Part shown: positions 1 to 11,049 of the stretch, piece after piece | Layout: every line of letters starts with the position of its first letter | Position numbering within the stretch: the stretch's first letter is position 1 | DNA from: Mauremys mutica | Taxonomy: Eukaryota; Chordata; Testudines; Geoemydidae | Length of the DNA: 64,000 bases | Assembly: GCF_020497125.1 (NCBI RefSeq) | Contig: NC_059084.1 | Coordinates: 38,634,399 to 38,698,398 of the forward strand | Reading direction: 5' to 3' | Made by a program: the position numbers and the translations under genes | The notes under the pieces: model-generated | What the model was told of the DNA's origin: nothing | What the model saw: only the letters and a program-made list of their open reading frames with translations | Databases searched by the model: none

Positions 1-605
1 TTCTGGCTTCCCCCTGCTGGTTGCCATCTCAACAGTTGAGTCAAGATTCCAGATGTCGGAGGTATTTTGGATAACATTTTCTAAAGTGCCTAAGTTCCAT
101 CACATTGGGAACATTCCTATAGTCTGGTATCTCACCTTCAGCTTCCTGAATATTCTTGTACATTATTTCGGCCACAAAGTCTGAAATTATCAGTGGACAC
201 CAAGGGAATTAAATGCCACTTTCTTGAGCTCACATGAAAATATCAGTCATATCCCATTGCTGGGCTCATATCACATTTACCCATATTTACATTGCAGAAT
301 GCAGCAGATTCCAGTGGAGCAGACACAAGAATTTGATCCATGGAGTTGGGTTTTAATGCTATCTCATCCACACCCTTGGGTTTGTCACCTCCTCTCTCCA
401 TACCTTTTTACTCTATGAAATTGTTGGTGATAATACTACTTCCTTTTCTTAATGTGATTTGAAATTTATGAAAGAAGAACTCTCTACGTATGTTCATTTT
501 CTGTTGTCTAAAATGGAGATAACACTTTACAAAGTTCTTTAACAGCTATACTAATGGATGCTCAGTGTTATCATACTGCTATGAGACTATTCAGAACTAT
601 GCATT
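1..605. other. Left-edge intergenic DNA, nothing recognised
   Basis: AT-rich sequence with only short chance open frames. No OR motif, repeat consensus or RNA gene was recognised on either strand. Confidence 0.4.
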
Positions 606-785
606 TGGAAAAGAAATTATACATGCCTCACATTCACATCAACCCTTTATATTTCTGCCTCATTTCTGCAGAAAAGGCATCAATCATTTGTTGAACAATA
701 CACATCATTTTTAGCAATTTGTTGTTTTCCCATCATATCACAGAAAGATCTCTCTTAAGTCTGTTCCAAAGCAAAGTACATAGTA
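606..785 (-). repeat. Inverted copy of the OR-C downstream flank block
   Basis: Read on the minus strand, this block aligns by eye with the plus strand at about 12870-13050, just after the CR1 body of unit 1, and with the same place in units 2 and 3. Shared landmarks in order are a GGGAAAACAA word, AAATTGCTAA, GATTGATGCC, and ATATAAAGGGTTGATGTG. In the units this block lies about 1 kb downstream of the orphan OR fragment. An inverted copy here suggests an older, oppositely oriented duplicate of an OR neighbourhood whose gene may lie left of the window. That last step is inference. Confidence 0.6.
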
Positions 786-1428
786 TGTTCATTTCTCTGC
801 AAGAATACGCATCCTTCTTTTTAACTGCCATACAACACCTAAAACTGACAGGTAACATTTTCAAAATTGCCTACAGACCAGATTTTGAAAAGTATTCATG
901 CACCTAAACTTGTGGATAGGCCCTTTGGACATTTTAAATATGTTATAGAGGATGTCTGGAGAGAGATATTAAGGATCACTCCTGATGCTTCCTTGTCTAA
1001 GGTTGCTGTGACAGTTTGAGGAATATGTCTTTGTCCAGTTGTTATTTACATTTGGTTATTGAATGCGATTTCAAATTGCAACCATCATTCTGGATGACAT
1101 CACCTCTTTTATAGCAGGAAACGTAATAGATCTTGGGGAAGCTGTGTCTGCAAAGCAGTGACAACACTGTCAAGGGCCATCAACCCTGAATGGCTCACCA
1201 CTGGTGAAACAATGGGAGTGCCGAGAGACCCACGTCTAGGAACAGTGACTCGTCACCACCCAGTTCCAGAGCGCTCAGCAGTACGTGGGGTTGTATGTTT
1301 GGATCCAGTCACAACAGACCAGCCTTCATTCAGAGAGGGGAACTTGGTGGGTCTATTATAGTTGCCCATAGGTTTTCCTATTGGTAGAAACTTGAAACTG
1401 CACCAGTAAAGAAACTCACAGGCATATT
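786..1428. other. Intergenic DNA, unrecognised
   Basis: No gene recognised. A 67-codon open frame at 1158-1361 lies in a slightly more GC-rich patch that runs up to a TAA microsatellite. This could be the end of an unidentified retroelement with an A-rich tail, but no known family was recognised. Confidence 0.3.

Positions 1429-1456
<28 letters not shown>
1429..1456. repeat. (TAA)n microsatellite
   Basis: About nine uninterrupted TAA units followed by a degenerate TAAA stretch. Confidence 0.95.
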
Positions 1457-1460
<4 letters not shown>

Positions 1461-1821
1461 AAATTGAACAGACCCATCACAGGGATTGCTGATTTCTAAA
1501 TTCACTGATAAGGCTTCTGATGATAATTAGAAGACTGCTGCTGAAATCACCATTTTCATGGTTTCAGTTATTTAAGCCTCCAGTTTTTTTGTAACCCCAC
1601 TGCTGTTGCCAAAATCCTGATAGAGTTGAAATTTCACAATAGGATCTAGTGACTTAACATATGTGGAAATATGAAAAGATGTTGCTGATATATTCAACGT
1701 AACTACAGAGATAATCTAGAACATAATTCTTGGCCAAGTCCTATGTATGCTCTAGCTCCAACACAATCAACCACCCAAGAACCACCCAACATTTCAGCAT
1801 GCAAATGAAGACTTTGGAATG

Positions 1822-1824
<3 letters not shown>
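1457..1824. other. Intergenic DNA, nothing recognised
   Basis: No coding motif or repeat family recognised. Confidence 0.35.
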
Positions 1825-1898
<74 letters not shown>

Positions 1899-1899
1899 G
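1825..1899. repeat. Compound (CT)n-(CA)n microsatellite
   Basis: About 29 CT dinucleotides run directly into about nine CA dinucleotides. Open frames crossing it are low-complexity artefacts (Ser-Leu or Glu-Arg repeats). Confidence 0.97.
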
Positions 1900-2314
1900 C
1901 TTATTCAGTTGTGTATGCCATAGTTAGGGAACCTTGCAATTTTCTACTGGGTGCAGGGGCATGACTCACAGAATGGGAACATGTAATTCTGGGTATGGAG
2001 CCATCCAGAAGGAAATGAATCAATTTTGGAATTTTGACTTAAGCCAGAATGAAAGGGCTGGGGTTTTTTAAATGTTTAAAGGTGTTACAATGGGAATTAT
2101 TCACCTTATTGGCATAGAGAGAGATTTTCAGTGTGATTTAGGTTAAAATTTAAATGTTACTGTACCCACAGAGAAGCCAAACAAATACAATTCTTGTGAG
2201 CTTTTATCAAATGCCAAACATTGATCATAACTGACTTGTCTGAAATTAAAATCCATGTAATGATATTCCAGGATTGCCATTCTGTATGTCACTCTAAAGC
2301 CTATTAAAGCTGAA
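1900..2314. other. Intergenic DNA, nothing recognised
   Basis: No gene or repeat family recognised. Confidence 0.35.
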
Positions 2315-2575
2315 AATCAAGAAGGAATCCTACGAATGGTGGAAATGTGGACAAATTGCTAAGGATCAGTACAAAAGAATAGGGCACACATATAGGGAGA
2401 AAATCAGAAAGGTTAAAGCAAAAATGAGTTTCACCAACAGAGGACATAATTGGGAAGAAGGAGAAGAATTATAAGTACATTAGAAACATGAGAACATGTA
2501 GGAAAGTGTAGGTCCCCCAGTCAGCAGGGGAAGAGAGCTAATAACGTTACATGAAGAAGGCTGATAAATCAACAC
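2315..2575 (+). mobile_element. CR1 LINE fragment, linker before reverse transcriptase
   Basis: A plus-strand frame reads KESYEWWKCGQIAKDQYKRI, which resembles the segment between endonuclease and reverse transcriptase in CR1 ORF2. It continues with a YIRNMR-like motif and a degenerate VGPP stretch. The frame is interrupted and the element is truncated on both sides. At its right end it runs into a CA-rich low-complexity tract. It differs clearly from the CR1 body found in the three duplication units, so it is an independent insertion. Confidence 0.6.
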
Positions 2576-2710
2576 AACCGCCCACACAACAACACAACCA
2601 GCACACACATTAACCCCAAACACACATAGCCCCTCACTACAGCACACATCCACACAAACCAGCACAAATCTTTCAGCACAACACAACCCCCACACAAATC
2701 AACACAACCA
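2576..2710. repeat. CA-rich imperfect repeat tract
   Basis: Irregular CACAA, CCACACA and CAGCACA words fill about 135 bp with almost no G. It abuts a CR1 fragment and is probably a decayed microsatellite. Confidence 0.7.
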
Positions 2711-4167
2711 CCAGGACATACAATATCCTCAAGCCTCACTCAGCAGCCTAGATAGTCTGTTGAGTTTGTGCAAAGTGATGGAAACAGCTCCAAGAATGGT
2801 TTAGAGTTCTTTCTCTTTAGATTATGAACAGGTTCAACTATTACTGGGATTTATGGTCTGCAAAGTTTTCAGCCATTTTTCAGCTTTTTAACACACGGCC
2901 TCGCACATTACACTTGTTCAGCTGCAAGGGCATTGAGCCCCTAGTGAAGAGGTAAGCAGATTGCCTTTGGGGATAGAAGATGCACCAACAATTTGCCTAA
3001 TCTGGCTGCTAAAGGATGGGTAACATTTCAAAGAAGAGGGACCTCAGAAAAATTTAAAAAGTTAGCTCTAAATTTTTAATAACCCTTTTATTAATTCCTA
3101 GTTCCCCTTCCTTACACATCTCTCCTTTCTCTTTGCTCCCATTCAATTCCTTTACCATTCTGTTCTTTTGTATTTTTATCTGTTTTCCAGAGAAAAACTC
3201 AGTAAAATAGAAAGCAAGCAAGCAAGATGTACTCTTAAGTGTTCAATACAGTAACTGAATTAACATTTGAAATTAAATGAAGATTTAAAGCTTTTAAAGA
3301 GTGAATCAGGAAACAAATTCCCTCTCACTTACCCCAGCATAGATCAGAAATAACTGCACTGAAGTCAATCGAGATGCACGTTTATAAAACTGGGGTAAGT
3401 GATAAGAGAATGACACTTGAATAGAGATGTCTTCTTCTTCCTCTTCACTTTTTTAATGTCCCTATACAGATTCCTGCCTCATTCACCTGCATAAACAAAA
3501 ATGTCTCTTTCACATCACGATTCTCCATGTGCTGCATTGCAATCATCTTTATATGCTTTGGTGACCACATGAGAATTCTCCCCAAAGGGACTCTGCTGTC
3601 ACGTTGCCAAGTAACCTGAGCCACCCTTAGTAACAACCGGCAAAGAGGTCAGCCGTATAGAACAATGCAAGGTTTTCTGCTACATCTGCTACAGGGATGG
3701 ATTGTAGAAAGGACAGCTTCAATCTGTGGCTACTGGAATAGCAGAGGACCAGTCTCTTGGTCCACAGACTAAACACCATATGTGTATCAGGGATCCTGAG
3801 CCTTTGCTTTGCAGTGACTGTGCTGTAGAATGGGATTATGCTGCTGTAATGTGATGTTGACACGCCGATGCAGCATCAGGTGTACCATGCTTCTAGGTGA
3901 TCCTCCATCATCCTCATTTCACACTAGAGAGCAGATCCATTGCTACTATATCTCCAATAGCTTTGTTGTTGTTAAATCATCATTACCTCTTAGCTATTAC
4001 TTCTCTTCTTCAACATTTCAGGATCTCCCTCAGTCTTCCCACATGCAAAAGGGAAGGGAGATGTTTCCTTTCTCTCTTCCTCTTCCAGAATGCTGAGTAT
4101 CTTCTTTCCTCCTTCATATCCCTGCCCTTCCTGGGGTGTGATCTTCCCACCACAACACATGGATAAT
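2711..4167. other. Intergenic DNA, nothing firmly recognised
   Basis: No OR, RNA gene or intact repeat recognised. A short GCAA repeat sits near 3213-3227, and pyrimidine-rich patches occur near 3115-3165 and 4020-4090. Short open frames here show no domain-like composition. Confidence 0.35.
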
Positions 4168-5160
4168 TCAAATGGTGTTGTACACTGGGGCAGGAATGAA
4201 GAACAGGGCCTCTAGGTAGTTCTGTTTCCTCACCAACCTTTCTGCTTTCTCATGTACCACACTCAAGAACAGGGGTTTGCACCTCTTAGTAGCCAGCCAT
4301 TGCTCCTCCTCAGTTCTGCAATAGCCTGGAAGGAGCCTCTCCAACATATGATCTCCTTGATAACCATTTATGTATGAGAGGGCTGTTGGCACCTTCCAGA
4401 AACTCATTGTTTCTGTTTGGTTGGGTCTCTCCCAATACCAGCAGAAAGGGGAAGGGCCTATAAGGGATTGAGATGTAGATGGTCTTGCCCAGTGGTTGCA
4501 GTTGGGCTTAGGTCTGCTCACCAGGGATAGGCGTCTCTGGGCCATAGACAGAGGGCAGGTCCTGTAACCAACAGTCAAGGTCTGAATCTGGCTGGGCTCG
4601 GAGACCAAAGATCAGAGGTAGTTCCGGGTTAGGATTGTGAGATAGGAATCAGGGTCGAAGTCAGGCCAGAATCAGAGGCCAAAGATCAAGAGACGAAGCA
4701 AAGTCCACCATAGTAGCAAGCCAAGGCCTATAAGGCTGCCCAGACAACTTCCTGGAGTAACCCCTGTGGTTAAGCAGGGGCATTTGGCCAATGAGAGGGC
4801 CACTGGGTACTGTCACTCTGGGTCTGGTGGGTGGTACTTTCTACGGCATCTATTCTCCACAGCACTCCCTGACTAGGCCTCTGCATGGCCTTCCAGTGGC
4901 ACTGTGGTAATATTGGCCACCCCAGGCTTTGCAGACCCAGGCTGCAGCCCCCCAAATCCTTACAGGCCAAAGAAGCATCTGGTTGCTCTGACTGACAGGT
5001 GCCCAGGGGACCTAAGGAGAGGCCAGCACACCAAGTCAGCTGCCCTGACAGGGCAGGCAGGCAGATGAGGGAGTCAAGAGCCCAGGGCCCATCTTACATC
5101 TGAGCTGGGCCTGCCAGGGCAGAAAAAGGCATGGGACGGAGAGTGCAGCAGCCCATAGAG
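4168..5160 (-). mobile_element. LTR-retrotransposon-like segment (tentative)
   Basis: This is a GC-richer island in AT-rich surroundings. On the minus strand it contains a long stretch of CTTGACC/CTGATCTTTGG-type words like those of long LTRs in turtle genomes, and a 146-codon open frame (4168-4608) with no recognised domain. No clean TG...CA ends or target-site duplication could be fixed, so family and boundaries are uncertain. Confidence 0.35.
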
Positions 5161-7189
5161 CAACCGGAGCATTTTATTTTACTTAGCAGTGATGCCTGTA
5201 ACCTACAGGGCTAGATCCTGTGAAAGATCAGCCTAGATTAGGTTAGCATAAGTGAAGCATAGGCCTAGAACCCAGCATAGATGAAATGACTCAACAGTTA
5301 CCCTAGATTTTGGGTTCTTGTTGGTACATAACAAGACTGGGCACCCATAGCAAAACTGAACTGATACTGGGCTGGATATTTTAGGATAAAATTGTTGGCA
5401 GATGTTTAATCACAAACTTGCCTTCGCAATAGTTGACATATATTGGAATGAGCTAAACGGCATTAATGTGTCAAGCTGTAGGATGAAGGCACCTCAATAT
5501 TGTTAGGGTGAGGAAGTTACATATGGACATGGAGGCTGGGCATTGTAATGAAGATTTGTTACAGTCTCCCAGATCCTGTAGGAAGCCAGTGCCCCAGGTA
5601 GGAACCAGTGAGCTTTCATCAGTAGACGTCATCATGTATCGCCGACCTTTGGGCATTAAGGTATGGATCATCGGACTCATTTGGCTTGCTGGGAATAGGG
5701 TCGGTCCTTTGTCTCTGACCACCAGCTCTCCAAGGAAGAGTGTGAGTATACATGTATCTGAGCATATGCAGGGAATAATACTAAGAATATCCCTAAGGTT
5801 ATATTACTGCTATTTATGTGGTTTGGCACTTTCTGGTATTTACTGAATGTGCAAATAAAAGTGGCTAAGACTTTGCTTTGCCCTCAGTGTGAGCATCTGT
5901 GCTGTGCACACAGGTGATCCCCACAATATATTAAATTAATCATTTTTACTTTATTTGTGTCTGATTCCGGGACAAGAACCCCACTATCCCCAGCTTAATC
6001 AACTAGTATTAACTGACACCCAAGAAAAATTATCAATCATTAAAAAACAGGCTACAGTAGCCCAGAGCTAGAGAGCTGGAGCAGCAGAGACGGGCCACAC
6101 CAATGGTGAGCCAGAACTGAGCTATGGTGGGGAACCACCTGACCAGAACCATGATAACAGAAGGTCTGTTATGTTGCAAGCAAAGTGGTGAGTGGCTGGG
6201 GAGAATGAGGTGTGGTTAGGGAGGGCCCAGCGGAGGGAGCCAATGCCAGACAAGAGGGCTTTGAAGGCCAGGCTAGGAAGAGGGGGATGCAAACACGATG
6301 GGGTGCTGATAGTGAAGAGAAAGGTCCCAACTTTCCACACCTGAGGATGTGTAGCTATCACCTGAGCACGTGTCTTACCTGCAGTATCATCGTAACACAT
6401 TCAGGGCCCTGGAAGGAGACCTGGTACGTGTAAGGAATAGGCTGTTAATTTCAGAGTTCACTCCAGAGACTATTGTTTATGGTGTTCTCCAGGCTCATCA
6501 TGTGGAGTTTCATGATCATTTAATCTTGTAAATTTTCCCTTATTTTTTACAGTTTCTGTTTAATACATTAAATGTGGTTTAAACTCAAAGTAGCAATCAC
6601 GGGGTAAAGGAAGTGGCTGGTGAGGATAGGAGTACCACAGAGTAGGGTCACCTTAGCTCTTGTTCTGAGTGACCCACCACAAGATTGGGGATTAGGCCCC
6701 ACCAGAATCCTGGGCCCACCTTTATTGGGTTTAGGAAGACTCCAATGCATGGGATAGAGAAAGGGAAATCCTCAAGATCAGGTTTGAAGGTAAAGGCAGT
6801 TGTGGCAGGGACTCAGATCCTTTCACCACCCAATTCCACCAGGGTCATACAGAAACCAGGAAAGTTCCCCACAATTGTGCAACCATTTCCCCGCTTATAC
6901 ATGGAGAACCCCAAATCCTTGTAAAAGTCAGTGCCCAATATTCAGGATCTTGCTGAATTCTTACCCAGGCAAACTTCCACTGAAGTTAATGGGGCTATTC
7001 AGATGAGTCAAAATGAGGCCCAAAGAGTCACGCACAATTGAATTTTGATCTTATGTCCTAACCCATTGTCACTCAGAGCTAATGTGAGCCCATTAATAAT
7101 ATCACATTTTACATCATTCGGCTTTTCCCATGGATGAGTGCAACTGGAAATGCCAGGCCTTCGACAACCATGCTGGCACTTTATCCCCA
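5161..7189. other. Intergenic DNA with old degenerate repeats
   Basis: No gene recognised. Two moderately GC-rich patches (about 6060-6440 and 6600-6900) hold short open frames on both strands but no family motif. The region 6930-7010 contains wording typical of very old interspersed repeats. No RNA gene seen. Confidence 0.35.
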
Positions 7190-7698
7190 CTTTATATAAT
7201 TATTTTTTATTACAAATATTTGCACTGCAAAAAAGAAACAAAAGACATAGTATTTTTCAATTCACCCCATACAAATACTGTAGTGCAATCATTGTGAAAG
7301 TTCAACTTACAAATGTAGAATTATTTTTTTCTTTATCTATAAACTGCACTCTAAAACAAGACAATGTAAAACTTGAGCATCTACAATCCCACTCAGTCCT
7401 ACTTCTTGTTCAGCCTCTAGGACAATTTGTTTGCATTTATGGGAGATAATGCTGCCTGCTTCTTATTTACAATGTCACCTGAGAGTGAGAAACAAAGTTC
7501 TCATGGCCTTGTTGAAATATAAATGGAGCACTGTACACTTTGTTTTCTGTATTGTAATTGAAATCAATATATTTGAAAATGTAGAAAGCCATCCTAAAAT
7601 ATTTATAATAAATTTAAATTGGTACTCTATTATTTTTTAACCGTGTGATTAAAACTACAATTAATCACTTTTAAAAAATCCAGTTAATTTGTTTTCCA
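7190..7698 (-). mobile_element. hAT DNA transposon remnant, 3' portion
   Basis: Read on the minus strand, a decayed hAT C-terminal coding end (a GDIVNKK-like motif near 7465-7490, then a LSDWLNKK-like stretch around 7400-7430) is followed by an AT-rich 3' untranslated segment. At its outer side (7640-7705) it has repeated ATTAATCGC/GATTAA-type terminal motifs. Only the 3' part of the transposase survives. The outer terminus abuts, and appears to overlap, the end of the neighbouring OR pseudogene. The identification rests on recognition of this family's 3' sequence, not on an alignment. Confidence 0.5.
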
Positions 7699-8480
7699 TT
7701 AATCGCTTAGGTTAACAGCAAAAGAGAAAAAAAATCTAAGGACAGCTTTTTGCAAGGCTTGCTTTATCTCCTGGTTTCTTAGGCTGTATATAAAGGGATT
7801 GACCAATGGAGTCAGGACTCCATAGAAAACACAGAACATTTTTTTCAGGTCCCACAGTGCATTAGAGTCTATTAAGAGACACACAGCGACTAGCGTCCCA
7901 TAGAAAATTGTCACCACAATGAGGTTAGAGGAGCAGGTGGAAAAGGCCTTTTGTCTCCCGGTGGAGGAAGGGATCCCCAGGATGGTGGTGAGGATGGAAA
8001 CAGGATGCTGGGTCAATAAAAATGGAGGCAGTGTGAGTATGAAGATGAGTATGAAAGCAGTAATGTCCAGCATGAAGGTGTCATTGCAGGTCAGTTTTAA
8101 TATTGGGCTTAAATCACAAAATAAATGGCTAACTTCAGTGGGGCTACAGAATGTTAATTGTGACATTAGTAACATTGTTGGCAAAGGAGCCAGAAATCCA
8201 CTTACCCAAGAGCAAACAGTCAACTGGAGACAGAACCTTCCATTCATAAAAACAGCATAATGCAGTGGTTTGCATATTGCTAAATACCAATAGTAAGACA
8301 TTACAGATAAGAGAAGGCATTCTGTAGATATCAGAGAACCAAAGATATACAATTGTGTAATGCAGCCACTAAATGAGATTGTTCTGTCCCCAGTCAGGAG
8401 ACTGGCCAGCATCCTGGGCAGGATGGCGGAGGTGTAGCAGGTCTCCAAGAAGGATAAGTTCCCCAGGAAGAAGTGCATGG
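7699..8480 (-). pseudogene. Olfactory receptor pseudogene, 5'-truncated
   Basis: A 259-residue open frame covers TM2 to the C-terminus of a class II OR. It begins at a Met inside the conserved TP-M-x-FFL motif (PMHFFLGNLSFLETCYTS). Recognisable OR signatures are LAICKPLHY after TM3, KAFSTCSS before TM6, and NPFIYSLRNQE in TM7. The N-terminus and TM1, about 55 residues, are missing. The TM3-end motif is MSYYWYLAIC instead of MAYDRY, so both Asp and Arg of the DRY motif are lost. TM5 (TQHPVSILTT) departs from the usual SYxxI pattern. The last residues and stop appear to come from the adjacent hAT terminus. Together these make it a pseudogene despite the open frame. It is fused head to head to another OR fragment at about 8481. 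Confidence 0.85.
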
Positions 8481-9037
8481 GGGTATTTAGCCATCTGCCA
8501 TCCTCTGCGCTATGAAGCTGTTATGAACTTTAAGGTTTGCCTTCAGTTAGCAGTTGGGTCTTGGGTAACTGGGTTTTTGGCTCCTCTGATAACACTGGTG
8601 TGGACATTCTGGTTACCTTTCTGTGCATCCAATGAAATTGACCGTTTCTTCTGTGATTTTGTTCCTCTGCTAAAACTGTCATGTATAGACACTCACTAAC
8701 TCTGGCTTCTTATTACAAGATCATATTGACCATCTGGAAGATCTCTTCCACCACAGGGAAACAAAAAGCCTTCTCCACTAGCTCCTCACATCTCATAGTC
8801 GTTAACGTTTTCTATGGGACTGTCATTATGGTCTATGGGGCTCCAACAGGAAGCCGGTTACCAGAATTAAACAAAATGTTTTCCCTGATCTATACAGTGG
8901 TTTCTCCCATGTTCAACCCCATCATCTACAGCCTGAGAAACTAGAAGGTCAAAGAGGTCTTGAGAAGGGTTACAAGGAAAGCTATGTTTCATAAAGAAGG
9001 TGAATGTCTAATAAAGTGGCCGGATGGACTGCAATGA
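8481..9037 (+). pseudogene. Olfactory receptor pseudogene, 5'-truncated and frameshifted
   Basis: A plus-strand OR remnant begins exactly within the DRYLAIC motif (YLAICHPLRYEAVMN) and runs to the C-terminus. Everything upstream of that Tyr (N-terminus to TM3) is missing. EC2 has CDFVPLLKLSCIDTH, after which the frame shifts near 8693 and about 20 residues of TM5 are absent. It resumes with KQKAFSTSSSHLIVVNVFYG and NPIIYSLRN. An in-frame TAG directly follows SLRN (8942-8944), where most ORs have Lys. Readable sequence continues to a TGA at 9035-9037. It is not the same gene as its minus-strand neighbour, because both carry the TM4 to TM7 regions. Confidence 0.85.
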
Positions 9038-9354
9038 GGGAAGAATGAATGCCTTGAGTGTTTTGAAGGTTGTAATATCCCTGTTCTCTGAGGACACTCT
9101 ATCTCTCTGTGGTTTGCAAACAGCTTAGCCAAATGATTATGGAACTTTACTAGCATGGGCACAAAACTTTCCTATGAAGACAGGGCTTAATGCAAACCAC
9201 ATGGAAATCAATGACAGCTTTGCAAAAGATTTGGATTGCACATATAGTGCAAAGGTGAAAATATGAATATAAAAGTTGATATTTTACTAACAAAATAATA
9301 ATAATAATAATCTTCCAAGGGCCTCAAAACACATTGCAAATATTTAAAAACTTA
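9038..9354. other. Intergenic DNA with short TAA tract
   Basis: Contains a short AATAATAATAAT run near 9293-9310; nothing else recognised. Confidence 0.4.
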
Positions 9355-9597
9355 TTCTCAGATTTTTAAAGGTCTTTAGGAGTTGCTGCACTCAGTGTTG
9401 CAACTCTTGACTGATTTAGGAGCAAAAATCTCATTTTCAAAAGGCCATTTGGAGCCAACACCCCATAAATTGTCAATGGTGTTTTGGCTCCTAAATACCA
9501 AAATCATTTCTGAAAATGTGATTTAAGCTCCAAAATGAGTTAGACATTGCAATACTGAGTGCGGCTCCCCATAAATAACTTACAAAATCTGAGCCTT
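9355..9597. repeat. Long imperfect palindrome (foldback element)
   Basis: The left half (9355-9475) pairs with the reverse complement of the right half (9477-9597) along most of its length. Matching landmarks from outside inward are CTCAGATTTT, GCACTCAG, a TTxGGAGC word, ATTTTC, and GGAGCCAA/CACC near the centre. The arms are about 120 bp with scattered mismatches and almost no loop. This fits a foldback-type or MITE-like DNA element; no superfamily was recognised. Confidence 0.7.
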
Positions 9598-10565
9598 AGT
9601 TTTGCAACTTACACTGTGAGGCACAGAAATATTAATTAATTATTATAATGATTGTTGTTGTACTGTGTTGGAATCCCCTTCATGAACCAGGACCCCACTG
9701 TGCAAGGCATTGTATAAACAATTGGTATGACACATCTGACAATTTCCTAGAATATCTGTGTGAGATCTTTCTGTGTTATGTTTATGTATCATTGTGGACC
9801 AAAGACCGTCTGTAATTCCACAGGGAAGGGTGACTACATCCCCCCCAGGAACTAAGAAGTGTGGGGAATGATTAGGCAAATTCACTTAGGTTGCAACACC
9901 TCCAGAGAGATACCACCATCTGGAGATGCTCACATAGAATAGATTCTCCTGAGGCCAACAGACAAAAGAAGGACTTTTGGATAAATAGCCTGAATTTAAA
10001 CTGACTCACGGCCTGTTCTTCAGGGAGGTGTAACTTTAGATCTTCATCGCAATGGCATTTTCCATCAACTGGCTCTCCTTAACTTTGACCCTACCACTCT
10101 CCATGAGATACAAATTGAATTATACTCCGTGCACATCCTGGAAAGGTCTTTGGATACCAATCCTTAAATGGTCTCCAAGGCAAACAGAAGGGCTCTGCCT
10201 TTATTCAAACATCTGACTTTTGGACCCAATTGAAGAGACACCTCTTTGATCCATAGGTTCTCGGGTTTATTTTGTTGCCTTTTTAAAATGGATAAAAACT
10301 TTCCTGTTCTCTGTTATTTGAACAAATATGTTTCATGGGTCTCATAATTAATGGTAACAACAATTCTGGAAGGGATAGAAAACCTCATGTTTCAGGGTTT
10401 AAGCCAATCTCAAACTAGAGAGAGCCAGGAGGCAGATTATCCCACATTTCCTCAATGCAGAATGCTCACAACTTCCTCTGAAATGTCTTGTGCTGGCACC
10501 GGTCAAAGACAGGATACTGGACTATCTTGACCTGGGGTGTTATCCAGCCTCATAATCCCGATGTT
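9598..10565. other. Unique left flank of the duplication, unrecognised
   Basis: No gene recognised. An 80-codon open frame at 9643-9885 (minus) and the low-identity region 9890-10280 do not match any family known to me. The flank ends at the first copy of the CCTA breakpoint word (10566-10569). Confidence 0.4.
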
Positions 10566-10796
10566 CCTAATACAAATCATTTAGCATGTTTTTTTCTCTC
10601 ACTCACAGCAGCATAAATCAAAGCTAGCTCCTCACACATCCAATAAATGGCTAGTCATGACAGGGTGAAAGAATGGGGGAGGGGTGGCAAATTTTTCCAA
10701 AAGATGGGTGCTTCCTCAGTTTCTCTGGTTGAATCTGTTCCACTCTGGCTAAATAATGAAAAAGGCTGACTGCACCAGAGAGAAAGAGAGCAAAAA

Positions 10797-10850
10797 TAAG
10801 AACGAAAGAATACAAGAATGGCCATACTAGGTCAGACTAAAGGTGTTGTG
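10797..10850 (-). mobile_element. CR1 3' tail fragment, unit 1
   Basis: The minus strand reads TCTGACCTAGTATGGCCATT followed by TCTTGTATTCTT. This is the characteristic CR1 3' end with its octamer-like tail. It is short and decayed. Confidence 0.6.
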
Positions 10851-11049
10851 TGAAAAAGTACTTCCTTATGTTTGTTTTAAGTTTGCTACCTAGAAATTTT
10901 GGGAGGCTGGCAGATAATCCCTAAGGATTCATGATAGTGTCCATAATTCCTAGATGTTTCAAGGGGGTTAGCACAAATGATTATTTGCTTGAAATTCATA
11001 CTTGTAAATGATTTGGAGCGAATTGGTAGGGGAAGTAGAAGTGGATGGG

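Noticed and set aside
4168..4608. 146-codon open frame as a host gene
   Set aside because: No domain recognised and it sits in an LTR-like island; kept only as part of that tentative element.
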